Shown in pieces: positions 1-6,747 of a stretch of 43,867 bases of DNA. Position 1 is the stretch's first letter; each line of letters opens with the position of its first letter. This stretch comes from SAR324 cluster bacterium (lineage in GTDB: Bacteria > SAR324 > XYD2-FULL-50-16). The notes beneath the pieces were generated by a model. It was not told the DNA's origin and searched no databases. It worked only from the letters and a program-made list of their open reading frames with translations. Made by a program: the position numbers and the translations under genes. Location of the stretch: assembly GCA_028282885.1 (NCBI GenBank), contig JANQGX010000048.1, positions 1-43,867 on the forward strand. Reading direction: 5' to 3'.

Positions 1-1
1 T

Positions 2-934
2 GCATACGCCCAGGCTGTGTTGGCTGATCGGTATATGAGTGGGATAGGAACATACCTGGATTTCGAAAAAGCTGTCTATTGGGCTGAAAAATCGACCGAA
101 CAGAAGAATCCCTTGGGAGCCTACGTTTTGTCCATCCTGCTTGCCGATGGATCGGGAGTGGAAAAAAATCAAAAAAGGATGCTCGAACTTCAGAAAACCT
201 ATCTTGGAGGCATACAAACCCTGGCAATGGAAGGAGACGCCTTGGCATTGAATCTTTACGGAATTATGTATTGCTTCGGCACAGTTGTCAAAAAAAACTC
301 AAAAAAAGCATTGATTGTGTTCGAGAAATCGGCTGCGCAGAGTTACGCCGACGCCTACAACAACATCTCTGGAATTTATAAATCGGGGAAAGAGTTAGCA
401 AAAAACTTGAAAAAAGCATTTTATTACAACCAACAAGCTGCGAATCTGGGACATGTCCACGCTCAATATAATCTTGGGATCAAATATGAAAATGGGCAAG
501 GAACAGAAAGGGATTACGTAAAAGCAATCAAATGGTATAAAAGGGCTGCTGAAAATGGGCAAATTACTGCCCAAAGTAACTTGGGCTTTTTATATCTACA
601 TGGTTTAGGTACTTCAAAAAACTATGAACAGGCACTTTATTGGTACAACAAAGCTGCGAAAAAAAACGAGAAAAAAGCCGAAAACGGTCTTGGGCGGATA
701 TATGCTGAAGGTTTGGGGGTAAAACAGAATTTTCAAACAGCGATGTACTGGTTCAAACGAGCAGCAAATCATGGAAATGCATTGGCCTGTAAAAACTTGG
801 GAATTATGTATTATAAAGGGTGGGGCGTCCGACAGAATTGCGATAAGGCTATTGATTGGTTTGAAAAGGCCAAAGAACTGGGTTATGTAAAGGCCGATTC
901 ATATATAAAAGATACAAAACTCACGTGCAAATAA
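2..934 (+). CDS. Sel1-repeat (SLR/TPR-like) protein, 5' end outside window
   Basis: The frame is open from base 2 and already reads as a Sel1 repeat, so the true start lies upstream and this is a partial gene; the GTG at 17 is not a credible start. About eight tandem 36-residue Sel1-like repeats are visible, each of the form A-x-x-x-L-G-x-x-Y-x-x-G-x-G followed by KA-x-x-W-(Y/F)-x-K-A-A; the clearest lie between about base 440 and 890. Sel1 proteins are alpha-solenoid scaffolds that mediate protein-protein contacts, often in signalling or at the envelope; the partner is unknown here. The DNA is AT-rich with several runs of seven or eight A. The C-terminus is short and polar (ends ...LTCK). 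The family call is firm; a specific role cannot be given. Confidence 0.85.
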   Translation, partial: AYAQAVLADRYMSGIGTYLDFEKAVYWAEKSTEQKNPLGAYVLSILLADGSGVEKNQKRMLELQKTYLGGIQTLAMEGDALALNLYGIMYCFGTVVKKNSKKALIVFEKSAAQSYADAYNNISGIYKSGKELAKNLKKAFYYNQQAANLGHVHAQYNLGIKYENGQGTERDYVKAIKWYKRAAENGQITAQSNLGFLYLHGLGTSKNYEQALYWYNKAAKKNEKKAENGLGRIYAEGLGVKQNFQTAMYWFKRAANHGNALACKNLGIMYYKGWGVRQNCDKAIDWFEKAKELGYVKADSYIKDTKLTCK

Positions 935-1069
935 GCAAAGTGTAAAATACCCTGGTTTTCATTCACCAAAAACAAAATTTGATTCATTATTTCAGTATGT
1001 TAAATCAATTCTGTTGTTCATATTCAAAATATCAATAAACAAGCAATTAGAAGTAATTCAATAAGAAAT

Positions 1070-1394
1070 ATGAATCTTTCAAAGCCACTACTGATTTTTA
1101 TCTTGTTTTTTGCTTTCTCACATACAGCTATTGCGAAAAACAAAAACGTCTTTTATAACCCCAACCTTGGGTTTGGAATCACAAAGTTAGATTCTTGGTA
1201 TTTTGTATCTCCGAATACTTCATTTGAAACTGTAAAACAAACGAAAACACGTGGAGATTTAGCAGTTAGTAAAAATTCTGTTCCTCTTGTTACAATTGCA
1301 AAAAAAACTATGGGACCTGTTCAACCAATTTTGGAAGTTAGAGCTAACTCTCTAAAAGGATTGAAAGGAATTGAACCCAGTCACCTTATGGAAA
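1070..1394 (+). pseudogene. Exported hypothetical protein, 5' half, interrupted by an insertion sequence
   Basis: The ATG at 1070 opens a signal peptide (hydrophobic core about residues 6-17, likely cleavage after AIA at 22). A soluble region follows with the phrase NPNLGFGITKLDSWYFVS. The ORF runs to a stop at 1405, but residues 109-111 are encoded by insertion-sequence DNA. Deleting 1395-2912 plus one copy of the 9-bp target duplication joins codon 107 (ATG, 1388) in frame to the codons at 2915. The restored protein has 204 residues. I recognise the pattern of a small exported protein but no characterised family. As it stands the gene can only give a truncated secreted product of about 111 residues, probably non-functional. 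Confidence 0.8.
1386..1394 (+). repeat. 9-bp target-site duplication, left copy
   Basis: TTATGGAAA occurs here and again at 2913-2921, immediately outside the terminal inverted repeats. Removing one copy with the element restores the reading frame of the interrupted gene, which supports it as the true target duplication. Confidence 0.85.
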
Positions 1395-1413
1395 CTAGAG
1401 TTTAGAGTTTCAG
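1395..1413 (+). repeat. Left terminal inverted repeat of the IS
   Basis: 19 bases that match the complement of 2894-2912 at 17 positions. They directly abut the left copy of the 9-bp target duplication. Confidence 0.85.
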
Positions 1414-1469
1414 ATTAGAAAATCGTAAAAAATTTCAAAAATTTATTGACAAAATTATAGCAATCCGGC

Positions 1470-1504
1470 GCGGCCGATTTTTTAAACAGTAAAAAATCGG
1501 CCGC
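1470..1504 (+). terminator. Perfect 14-bp hairpin upstream of the transposase (read-through barrier)
   Basis: GCGGCCGATTTTTT (1470-1483) pairs perfectly with AAAAAATCGGCCGC (1491-1504) around a 7-base loop. The stem has a GC-rich base and an A/T tract, so the left arm contains a T run in the sense direction and the right arm one in the antisense direction. Structures like this inside IS leaders usually limit expression from outside promoters. A second smaller hairpin (1507-1513 with 1523-1529) follows immediately, before the start codon. Confidence 0.6.
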
Positions 1505-1539
1505 TAGGGAAGAGTGTCCAATTCTTCCCCGAGGTTGCT

Positions 1540-2832
1540 ATGAAAAAGACAAGCATTCCGCCCATCTTTTTTGATTGGGTGAATTATCTGTGTTCAGTAC
1601 TGAGCGTTCGATCAATTCCAACATTTATAGAACTGTTAATAGGCTCTATGATTACCCATACCGGTTTTATAACCGATGCCCAAATGGCAATTGTTACAAA
1701 AAGACATTGGGGCAGCTATTATAAATGGATTCAGCAAGGGGTATGGTCCTATCTATCCCTGGCCAGGCAGTTGCTACGTTTGGTTATCAGGGCATTTAAC
1801 CTGAAAGAGCTATTCATCATCTTTGATGATACAAATGTGCCACGTTCCTCGAAAAAAGCACTTGATGTCAAATTCCATCATCAGCATGGCAAAAAGCCAA
1901 ACCGACCCAAATTTATTTGGGGTCAATGCTGGCTGACCATGGCAGTTGCTCTGGGCAATGGTTGCGCAATTCCCATTGTCTCAAGGTTAATCTCCACCAC
2001 CAGCAACACAGGAAAACTTCTGGCAGTCAGAGTGATCTTAAGAGCGATGAAACCGGTTCTTAACAACATACCAACAACCATGCTGGTTGACAGTTGGTTC
2101 ATGAGAAAAAACCTGCTTCTTCCAACTTTGGAACTTGGTTTAAAGGTTATCGGTCAAGTCCGTATAGACACTGCATTGTATGCGATCCCAATCTCTGAAA
2201 AGCAGCAGGGAAGAGGACGTCCCAGAATCTATGGGGAAAAACAGACCCTTGATCACTTTATGGCGTTACCATCCAAGCGAGTCAAAATGCAACTCTATAA
2301 TAAAGAACAGTGGGTTCACTATAGATCTCTGATCGCCAAAGCCCGTTTTCTCAAAGGGCGAATTGTAAAGGTTGTCTTCTGCCAATTTGAAGATTCAGAT
2401 GGTGCACTGTCAAAGCCCCGGTTGATACTCTCTACCAATACTGAACTGAAAGCGGAAGAGATCTTACAGTACTATGCCAAAAGATGGACCATTGAGCCGA
2501 TGTTCAATCAGCTCAAGAACAACTGGGGGCTTAATACCGTTTGGCAGCAATCCAGACAAGTTCTTTCCCGCTGGGTGCAGATTGTTTCTCTATCCTATGC
2601 ACTTCCGCAGATGTTGGTTCAGTTGGGGGAAGAGAATGTGAAGTCATTAATGACGTTCACGCCCTGGAGAACCAAACATCCAGTCACAGCCGGTAGAATC
2701 AGACTTGGATTAAGCCGTATTTTTGGACACTTTGCCGTCAGGTCCTGGTGGAATGCAAAGTCTCGAAAATTCGGACCGCCGGATTACGAAAAGGCAACGA
2801 GTGAGATCCAAAAATTACCCAAAGCCTCATGA
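1540..2832 (+). CDS. IS4-clan DDE transposase (IS701-like)
   Basis: This 430-residue transposase has an RNase-H-like DDE fold. Visible catalytic residues are Asp96/Asp97 in FDDTNVPRSSKK, Asp184 in LVDSWF, and Glu319 in the signature Y312-x2-R315-x3-E319-x6-K326 (YAKRWTIEPMFNQLK). The spacing is exactly the YREK motif of IS4-clan enzymes. The N-terminal region (LLIGSMITHTGFITDAQMA) resembles the helical DNA-binding region of IS701-like enzymes. Length is normal and there is no frameshift. The ATG at 1540 follows a GAGG at 1531-1534 and a small hairpin that could hide that site. The enzyme should excise and insert its own element. The family assignment within the clan is an inference from motifs. 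Confidence 0.92.
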   Translation: MKKTSIPPIFFDWVNYLCSVLSVRSIPTFIELLIGSMITHTGFITDAQMAIVTKRHWGSYYKWIQQGVWSYLSLARQLLRLVIRAFNLKELFIIFDDTNVPRSSKKALDVKFHHQHGKKPNRPKFIWGQCWLTMAVALGNGCAIPIVSRLISTTSNTGKLLAVRVILRAMKPVLNNIPTTMLVDSWFMRKNLLLPTLELGLKVIGQVRIDTALYAIPISEKQQGRGRPRIYGEKQTLDHFMALPSKRVKMQLYNKEQWVHYRSLIAKARFLKGRIVKVVFCQFEDSDGALSKPRLILSTNTELKAEEILQYYAKRWTIEPMFNQLKNNWGLNTVWQQSRQVLSRWVQIVSLSYALPQMLVQLGEENVKSLMTFTPWRTKHPVTAGRIRLGLSRIFGHFAVRSWWNAKSRKFGPPDYEKATSEIQKLPKAS

Positions 2833-2893
2833 ATTTGCCATGAGCAGATTATTAAAACAAATTTTCAATGAACTTTTCAGGGATCATTTTGCC

Positions 2894-2912
2894 CTGAGAC
2901 TCTAAACTTTAG
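2894..2912 (-). repeat. Right terminal inverted repeat of the IS
   Basis: Inverted partner of 1395-1413 (17 of 19 bases), immediately followed by the right copy of TTATGGAAA at 2913-2921. Confidence 0.85.
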
Positions 2913-3211
2913 TTATGGAAAGATTAATAACAGATTACCGAAAGATCTTTTTTAACGTTGAAATAATACAGAAACCAATCAAGACAATAATTTCTGGATT
3001 CGAAGCATCATATATTAGATTGACTTCAAATTATAAATTGAAAGATGGGAGGTCTTACCCAACATCTTCGGAGCAATGGCTTGTTTTCACAAACGAAATT
3101 TATTTCATAGTCACTACAAGTATTGTTCAAGATGAAAGCAAAGTCATAAAAGATGAGATCGGTAGAATTGTTGGGTCAATTAAAATTGACCATTATAGTC
3201 AATCTTATTGA
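2913..3211 (+). pseudogene. Exported hypothetical protein, 3' half, separated by the insertion sequence
   Basis: Codons from the ATG at 2915 to the TGA at 3209-3211 continue the gene begun at 1070. The ATG here is the same internal Met codon (107) that is present in the duplicated target. The 98-residue fragment contains SGFEASYIRLTSNY and EQWLVFTNEIYFIVTTS, typical of the beta-rich C-terminal half of a small exported domain. It lacks the signal peptide, so if translated alone it would stay in the cytoplasm. There is no good ribosome-binding site before 2915. It is best read as the orphan 3' half of an interrupted gene. Confidence 0.8.
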
Positions 3212-3462
3212 AATCTCAACACTGGAAAATAGATATCTCACCTGATTTAAGGGAAATGGATTACAAGAAAAAAGATATGCTTTCCTCCGATATACAAACA
3301 GATATGCTTAAAAAGAAAGCAAAATGTTTCCTCGCAATTTACATAGGTATTGGTAGTCCAATTGTATTGTTCATTTTAATTTCTTTCATTGTTGTTTTAT
3401 GGAAACTGAAGATCGAGTATCTTATAAGCTTCAATGCGCATTTTAAATCTAGCGGAGTTTGA
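3208..3462 (+). CDS. Small single-pass membrane protein, unknown function
   Basis: An 84-codon frame opens with TTG overlapping the previous stop (TTGA at 3208); the ATG at 3256-3258 is an alternative start giving 68 residues. The only recognisable feature is one hydrophobic segment, about residues 46-68 of the longer version (FLAIYIGIGSPIVLFILISF...). Codons at 3277-3294 are one copy of an 18-bp direct repeat that recurs at 3987, so the frame may be partly built from mobile-element DNA. I do not recognise a family. It could be a chance or hybrid frame in a decaying region. Confidence 0.35.
   Translation: MKSQHWKIDISPDLREMDYKKKDMLSSDIQTDMLKKKAKCFLAIYIGIGSPIVLFILISFIVVLWKLKIEYLISFNAHFKSSGV
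3277..3294 (+). repeat. 18-bp direct repeat, left copy, bracketing the RAYT remnant
   Basis: ATGCTTTCCTCCGATATA here matches ATGCTGTCCTCTGATATA at 3987-4004 in 16 of 18 bases, same orientation. The two copies bracket the transposase remnant and may be its end sequences. Confidence 0.5.
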
Positions 3463-3984
3463 GTTTGCCTAATGACAAACCATATCCATCTTCTGGCAAT
3501 TCCATCAAATGCGGATAGTCTTTGCAGAGGAATCGGGGAATCTCACAGGTTTTATACATGGTTTATCCGTTTCCGGATAAAAACCAGGGGTCACTTGTTT
3601 CAGGGGAGGTTCTTTTCCAGTTCTTTGGATGTATCTCATCTATTAGCAGCAATACGGCATGCTGATAGAAATTCAGTACAAGCCTGCATCTGCAGGTAAA
3701 CCGAAGAGTATCCTTTGTCAAATGCAAGATTCAACCTGTGTTTGTTTGATATTGATTCCCTGAGCAGAACAAGACAAAAGGAAACAGGTAGTGCTGTTGA
3801 ATGGGCAGAATGGCTTAGATCCGATCCTGTGAGTATTGACGAGTTAAGGTGTCATTTCAGAACCGGAAGACCTATGGGCAATGAGCTATTCATCAAAAAA
3901 GTTGAATTATCAACAGGTTGTGAGCTATTGCCCAAGAAAGCAGGAAGACCCAAAACAAACCGTGCAACCATCACCTGGAAATAG
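3463..3984 (+). pseudogene. REP-associated tyrosine transposase (RAYT, Y1_Tnp), truncated with internal stop
   Basis: The frame reads VCLMTNHIHLLAIP, the HxH metal-binding motif typical of Y1 transposases, where the preceding residues should belong to the N-terminal domain. That N-terminus is missing, because a TGA lies at 3460-3462. The frame continues through FQGRF and HADRNSVQA to a TAA at 3697-3699. It then carries on in the same frame (TEEYPLSNARFN..., then RTGRPMGNELFIKKVE and KKAGRPK) to 3984. Those blocks are the RY/NPVRAGLV-EYPWSSA and C-terminal GRP segments of RAYT proteins. RAYTs are domesticated relatives of IS200/IS605 transposases linked to REP sequences. With a lost N-terminus and a nonsense codon this copy is inactive. 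Confidence 0.82.
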
Positions 3985-3986
3985 GT

Positions 3987-4004
3987 ATGCTGTCCTCTGA
4001 TATA
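3987..4004 (+). repeat. 18-bp direct repeat, right copy
   Basis: Right-hand partner of 3277-3294 (16 of 18 identical), starting three bases after the stop of the RAYT remnant. Confidence 0.5.
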
Positions 4005-4031
4005 ATTCAAAAACGTCGAACTGGTTTTTAC

Positions 4032-4772
4032 ATGAGGAGGCAGGTAGTTGTCAGTCTTTTTTTTCTATTAACCTCAATTGCTGTATTTGGTGACACTGAA
4101 CCAATAGCACGAGAACGAGAACAAGGTTATTTGCAATTAGGTTTGTCTTCTGAGGCAGATTTTCCATCATTCTATACGGGCACCATAACAATTGGTTACA
4201 ATCTGATTGATGGTGTCTTAATAGGTTTAGATCATGGATATTCAAAAAAAAAGGAAGCCAGAATTGATGAGAATGATCGTATCCAGAGTATAAGCGAGTT
4301 TGTTGATTTCGTGGTATCTGCACCGGTACGCAAAGATAGTGATACATATATTAACACAAGTGGTGAGTACAGGAAAAGAGGGGCTTATTTAAGGTATTTT
4401 ACAGGTAAAACATTCAATATCCTATTCGCTTTTCACGAAAAAGAGTACGACGCAAGAGTAACTGGGATCGATGATGGAGAAACAGAATTTGAGGCTGATT
4501 TGTACGCCCAAGCAAGTGTTTTTACTCTTGGGATCGGAAATCAATGGATTAAGTCCTATGATCGGATTCTTGTGCATTTTGGGTGCGATTGGATTGTATA
4601 TCATTTCCTTTATAACTCTTCGATAGATTTCGACAACGCAAGTGAATATCCAACTAGTGAATATCCAACTGAATATTCGGAATCAAAGAAAGACAAATAT
4701 GGGGAGTACATTAACAAATGGTGGAATTCAAGTTTTGGCATATTTGCATTCACAATTGGTTTGTCATTTTGA
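4032..4772 (+). CDS. Exported protein, probable outer-membrane beta-barrel, unknown function
   Basis: From the ATG at 4032 the protein begins MRRQVVVSLFFLLTSIAVFGD, a clear signal peptide; the frame is open back to an ATG at 3987, but those 15 residues lie in a repeat and precede the signal. No clear Shine-Dalgarno supports either. The mature part (about 225 residues) has alternating hydrophobic/polar strands (GYLQLGLSS, GTITIGYNLIDGVLIGLDHGYS, GAYLRYFTG, SVFTLGIGNQW) and ends in FAFTIGLSF. A terminal aromatic residue of this kind is the usual signal for BAM-dependent outer-membrane insertion. A 15-bp perfect tandem duplication (4641-4670) encodes a repeated SEYPT. I do not recognise a family. 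Confidence 0.65.
   Translation: MRRQVVVSLFFLLTSIAVFGDTEPIAREREQGYLQLGLSSEADFPSFYTGTITIGYNLIDGVLIGLDHGYSKKKEARIDENDRIQSISEFVDFVVSAPVRKDSDTYINTSGEYRKRGAYLRYFTGKTFNILFAFHEKEYDARVTGIDDGETEFEADLYAQASVFTLGIGNQWIKSYDRILVHFGCDWIVYHFLYNSSIDFDNASEYPTSEYPTEYSESKKDKYGEYINKWWNSSFGIFAFTIGLSF
4641..4670 (+). repeat. 15-bp perfect tandem duplication inside a coding region
   Basis: AGTGAATATCCAACT is repeated twice head to tail, keeping frame and duplicating the residues SEYPT in the barrel-like protein. A third partial copy (GAATATTC) follows. Confidence 0.85.
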
Positions 4773-5572
4773 TTTCTGTATAGCACAGAGTAAAAATGAA
4801 AAAGCTAATATTGAGTCCGCTCCGAAAAGTCTAAATTGGCAAAAAACTGGGAATTTTGGGGGTTCTTTTACCCTTCGTCAAGGTGAGTTTTTGAATCTTC
4901 GTACGATTTTGAGACACAATTTTTTAGCAAGATTCTTAAAAATACTTTTCGGAGCAGACTCAATTTTTAAACATAGAATATGGATGCAGGGTAAAAAAGA
5001 TCTGCGTGCAAGCAGAATCCCTAGAAAATCGGATACATGGTTTTTCATTCCGTCTTCCGATTTGGTTTAATCCAGTTTTACTCTACTTTACAATCAAAAC
5101 TTAATTGTAGATAAACGATTATAACTGGTAAAACAAGAGTTTATCTAAAGCTGTTTAGACAGCTAAAATCAAAGAGATCTTTTTCCTATTCCCCTTTTTT
5201 TCGATACTGATCCGGTTTGCCTTCAATTTTGCTTCGTGATAAAAATGTCTAAATTTTCATTGCTGGTTAACTGTTATAAATCGGTTAGGGAAATTTATCC
5301 TGAGAATAATTCAATGTTTAAGATCTCCAAAGGTGTTGAACTGAAGGGAAGGGATGCTGATCGCTGAAAAATCGTCAAAAGCAAAACCCAGTAAATGACC
5401 TCTGTTTTTGATCGTTTTTGTTTTGATAAGGCAAAAAATCATTTCGCAACAGAGCTAACCGAACGGCTCAAGATGTAGAGTGTTACTGGAAGACGATTGA
5501 ATAACAATTGGTGGTGTATACATTTCAAAATCAAATGTCAATATTTCAACTACGGCCCCTATTTCTAGAATA
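4773..5572. other. 800-base gap without a convincing gene
   Basis: AT-rich and free of any frame with recognisable protein character; the frames that cross it read as shadows. It holds one inverted repeat (4810-4830 with 4944-4964), an outer 9-bp pair (AGAGTAAAA at 4787-4795, TTTTACTCT at 5075-5083) and presumably the promoter for the PQQ-propeller and RTX genes, which I could not pin down. Confidence 0.6.
4810..4964. repeat. 155-bp region bounded by 21-bp inverted repeats (MITE-like)
   Basis: The 21 bases at 4810-4830 match the complement of 4944-4964 at 20 positions; the shared core includes ATTGAGTC and CTCCGAAAAGT. The interior has no ORF and no transposase. It could be a miniature inverted-repeat element or a deletion remnant of an IS. 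No target duplication is evident at its edges. Confidence 0.5.
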
Positions 5573-6736
5573 ATGAAAATGAATCGAATACGCTTTGAAA
5601 AATCAATTTGCATAGTTTTAATCTCGTCATTTCTTTTACTCTCAAGTTGCGGTCTTCCCAGTGTCCGCAGGCAGGGCCTTTACAAGAGCGAAAGGTTAAT
5701 CCCGGATGCACAGATTTATCGGTTCAGGGGCGACTATCAAAATACGGGTGTATTCCCTGGTCCGGCACCATCGAAAGGAAGAGTGAAGTGGAAGTTCAAA
5801 ACCGGCGGTATCGTTGCATCGTCTCCGGTTGCTGATGAGCATAAGGTATACTTCGGCAGCAACGACGGTTACTTTTACGCACTCGATATCGAAAACGGCA
5901 AAGAGATCTGGCGATTCAAGACAGAAAACGATGTATTTGCGGGATGCAGTATTTACAAAGGGGTTGTCTATTTCGGTTCCACGGACGGGTATCTATATGC
6001 CTTGGACGCCCAAACCGGCAATCTTGTTTGGAAGTATTCTCACAAAGGCGGATTCACCACCGCACCCCTCATTATCAATGGTGTTCTTCATATCTCTGAT
6101 CGCAGATCGCTGCTCAATGCTTTTGACACAAAACGGAAAGGAAAAAGGCTCTGGTTTTTTAAATCCGGTTGTTATCCCTCCTCCCCAGCTTTGCAAGGTG
6201 GGACTTTGTTTTTCAAATCATGTGATGATCGATTATATGCACTGAACCTGAAACGTTGGGAGCTTGAATGGGACTTCGAGTTCCCTAATCCATTCAGTTT
6301 CGGAACAGCAGCCGTTAGGAATGGGCTGGTATATTTCGGCGGAAACAAAGGGTTTGTGGGGGCTGTAGACCGTAACACGGGAGAAGCTGTCTGGAAATTT
6401 GAAGCCAGGGACAGCATTGACAGAACACCTGCCGTAACCGACAAAATGGTTTACGTCGGCAGCAATGATACTTTTTTATATGCCCTTAATGCTAAAAACG
6501 GTGAGCTGATCTGGCGATTCAAAGCAGCCTTTGCACTTAAGTCCTCACCCGTGGTCTGTGAAAATACCGTCTTTGTCGGTGGTGACGATCATCATCTCTA
6601 TTCGCTTAATGCTACTAGCGGAAAACTGAACTGGAAAGTGAAGATGGAAGAGAAAACCCGGTCCGGTTCCCCTTACATCAGGAACGGTGTTTTGTTTATC
6701 GGTAGTAATGACAAGCATCTATATGCTATAGAATAG
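5573..6736 (+). CDS. PQQ-repeat beta-propeller lipoprotein (BamB-like)
   Basis: The 387-residue protein has a lipoprotein signal (hydrophobic residues 11-23, lipobox LSSC, Cys26). A linker with FRGDYQNTGVFPGPAP follows. About seven or eight PQQ-type blades come next, each of the form W-x-F ... SP-x-x-x-x-x-x-VYFGS-x-D-x-x-x-YALD-x-x-x-G. This folds as a beta-propeller. It resembles BamB and related lipoproteins, which are protein-binding scaffolds, more than quinoprotein dehydrogenases, because no catalytic Asp/Glu/Asn set or cytochrome is apparent. Its paralogue follows 11 bases downstream and both precede the giant RTX gene in the same direction. A role in export or assembly of the RTX protein is inferred from position only. 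The ATG at 5573 has no strong ribosome-binding site. Confidence 0.85.
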   Translation: MKMNRIRFEKSICIVLISSFLLLSSCGLPSVRRQGLYKSERLIPDAQIYRFRGDYQNTGVFPGPAPSKGRVKWKFKTGGIVASSPVADEHKVYFGSNDGYFYALDIENGKEIWRFKTENDVFAGCSIYKGVVYFGSTDGYLYALDAQTGNLVWKYSHKGGFTTAPLIINGVLHISDRRSLLNAFDTKRKGKRLWFFKSGCYPSSPALQGGTLFFKSCDDRLYALNLKRWELEWDFEFPNPFSFGTAAVRNGLVYFGGNKGFVGAVDRNTGEAVWKFEARDSIDRTPAVTDKMVYVGSNDTFLYALNAKNGELIWRFKAAFALKSSPVVCENTVFVGGDDHHLYSLNATSGKLNWKVKMEEKTRSGSPYIRNGVLFIGSNDKHLYAIE

Positions 6737-6747
6737 AGGTAATCCAA

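Larger units (their letters stand above)
1395..2912 (+). mobile_element. Complete IS element, IS4-clan (IS701/IS4-like) DDE transposase
   Basis: The 1,518-bp element is bounded by 19-bp imperfect inverted repeats: 1395-1413 reads CTAGAGTTTAGAGTTTCAG, and the complement of 2894-2912 reads CTAAAGTTTAGAGTCTCAG (17 of 19 identical). A 9-bp direct repeat flanks it. The single transposase gene is intact, with all catalytic residues, and a strong hairpin sits between the left end and that gene. The intact ORF, near-matching ends and perfect target duplication suggest a fairly recent insertion. Bases next to the ends (CTAG left, TTAG right) resemble the YTAR targets of IS701, but they differ from each other and fall inside the inverted repeats, so the 9-bp duplication is preferred. 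It splits an exported-protein gene. Confidence 0.88.

Noticed and set aside
1395..2912. A 4-bp YTAR target duplication for the IS, as in IS701
   Set aside because: The bases at the two ends are CTAG and TTAG, not identical, and lie within the matching inverted repeats. The 9-bp TTATGGAAA duplication restores the frame exactly.
4642..5070. 142-codon plus-strand frame overlapping the barrel gene
   Set aside because: It overlaps the real gene out of frame and then crosses the inverted-repeat region; composition is not protein-like and there is no ribosome-binding site.
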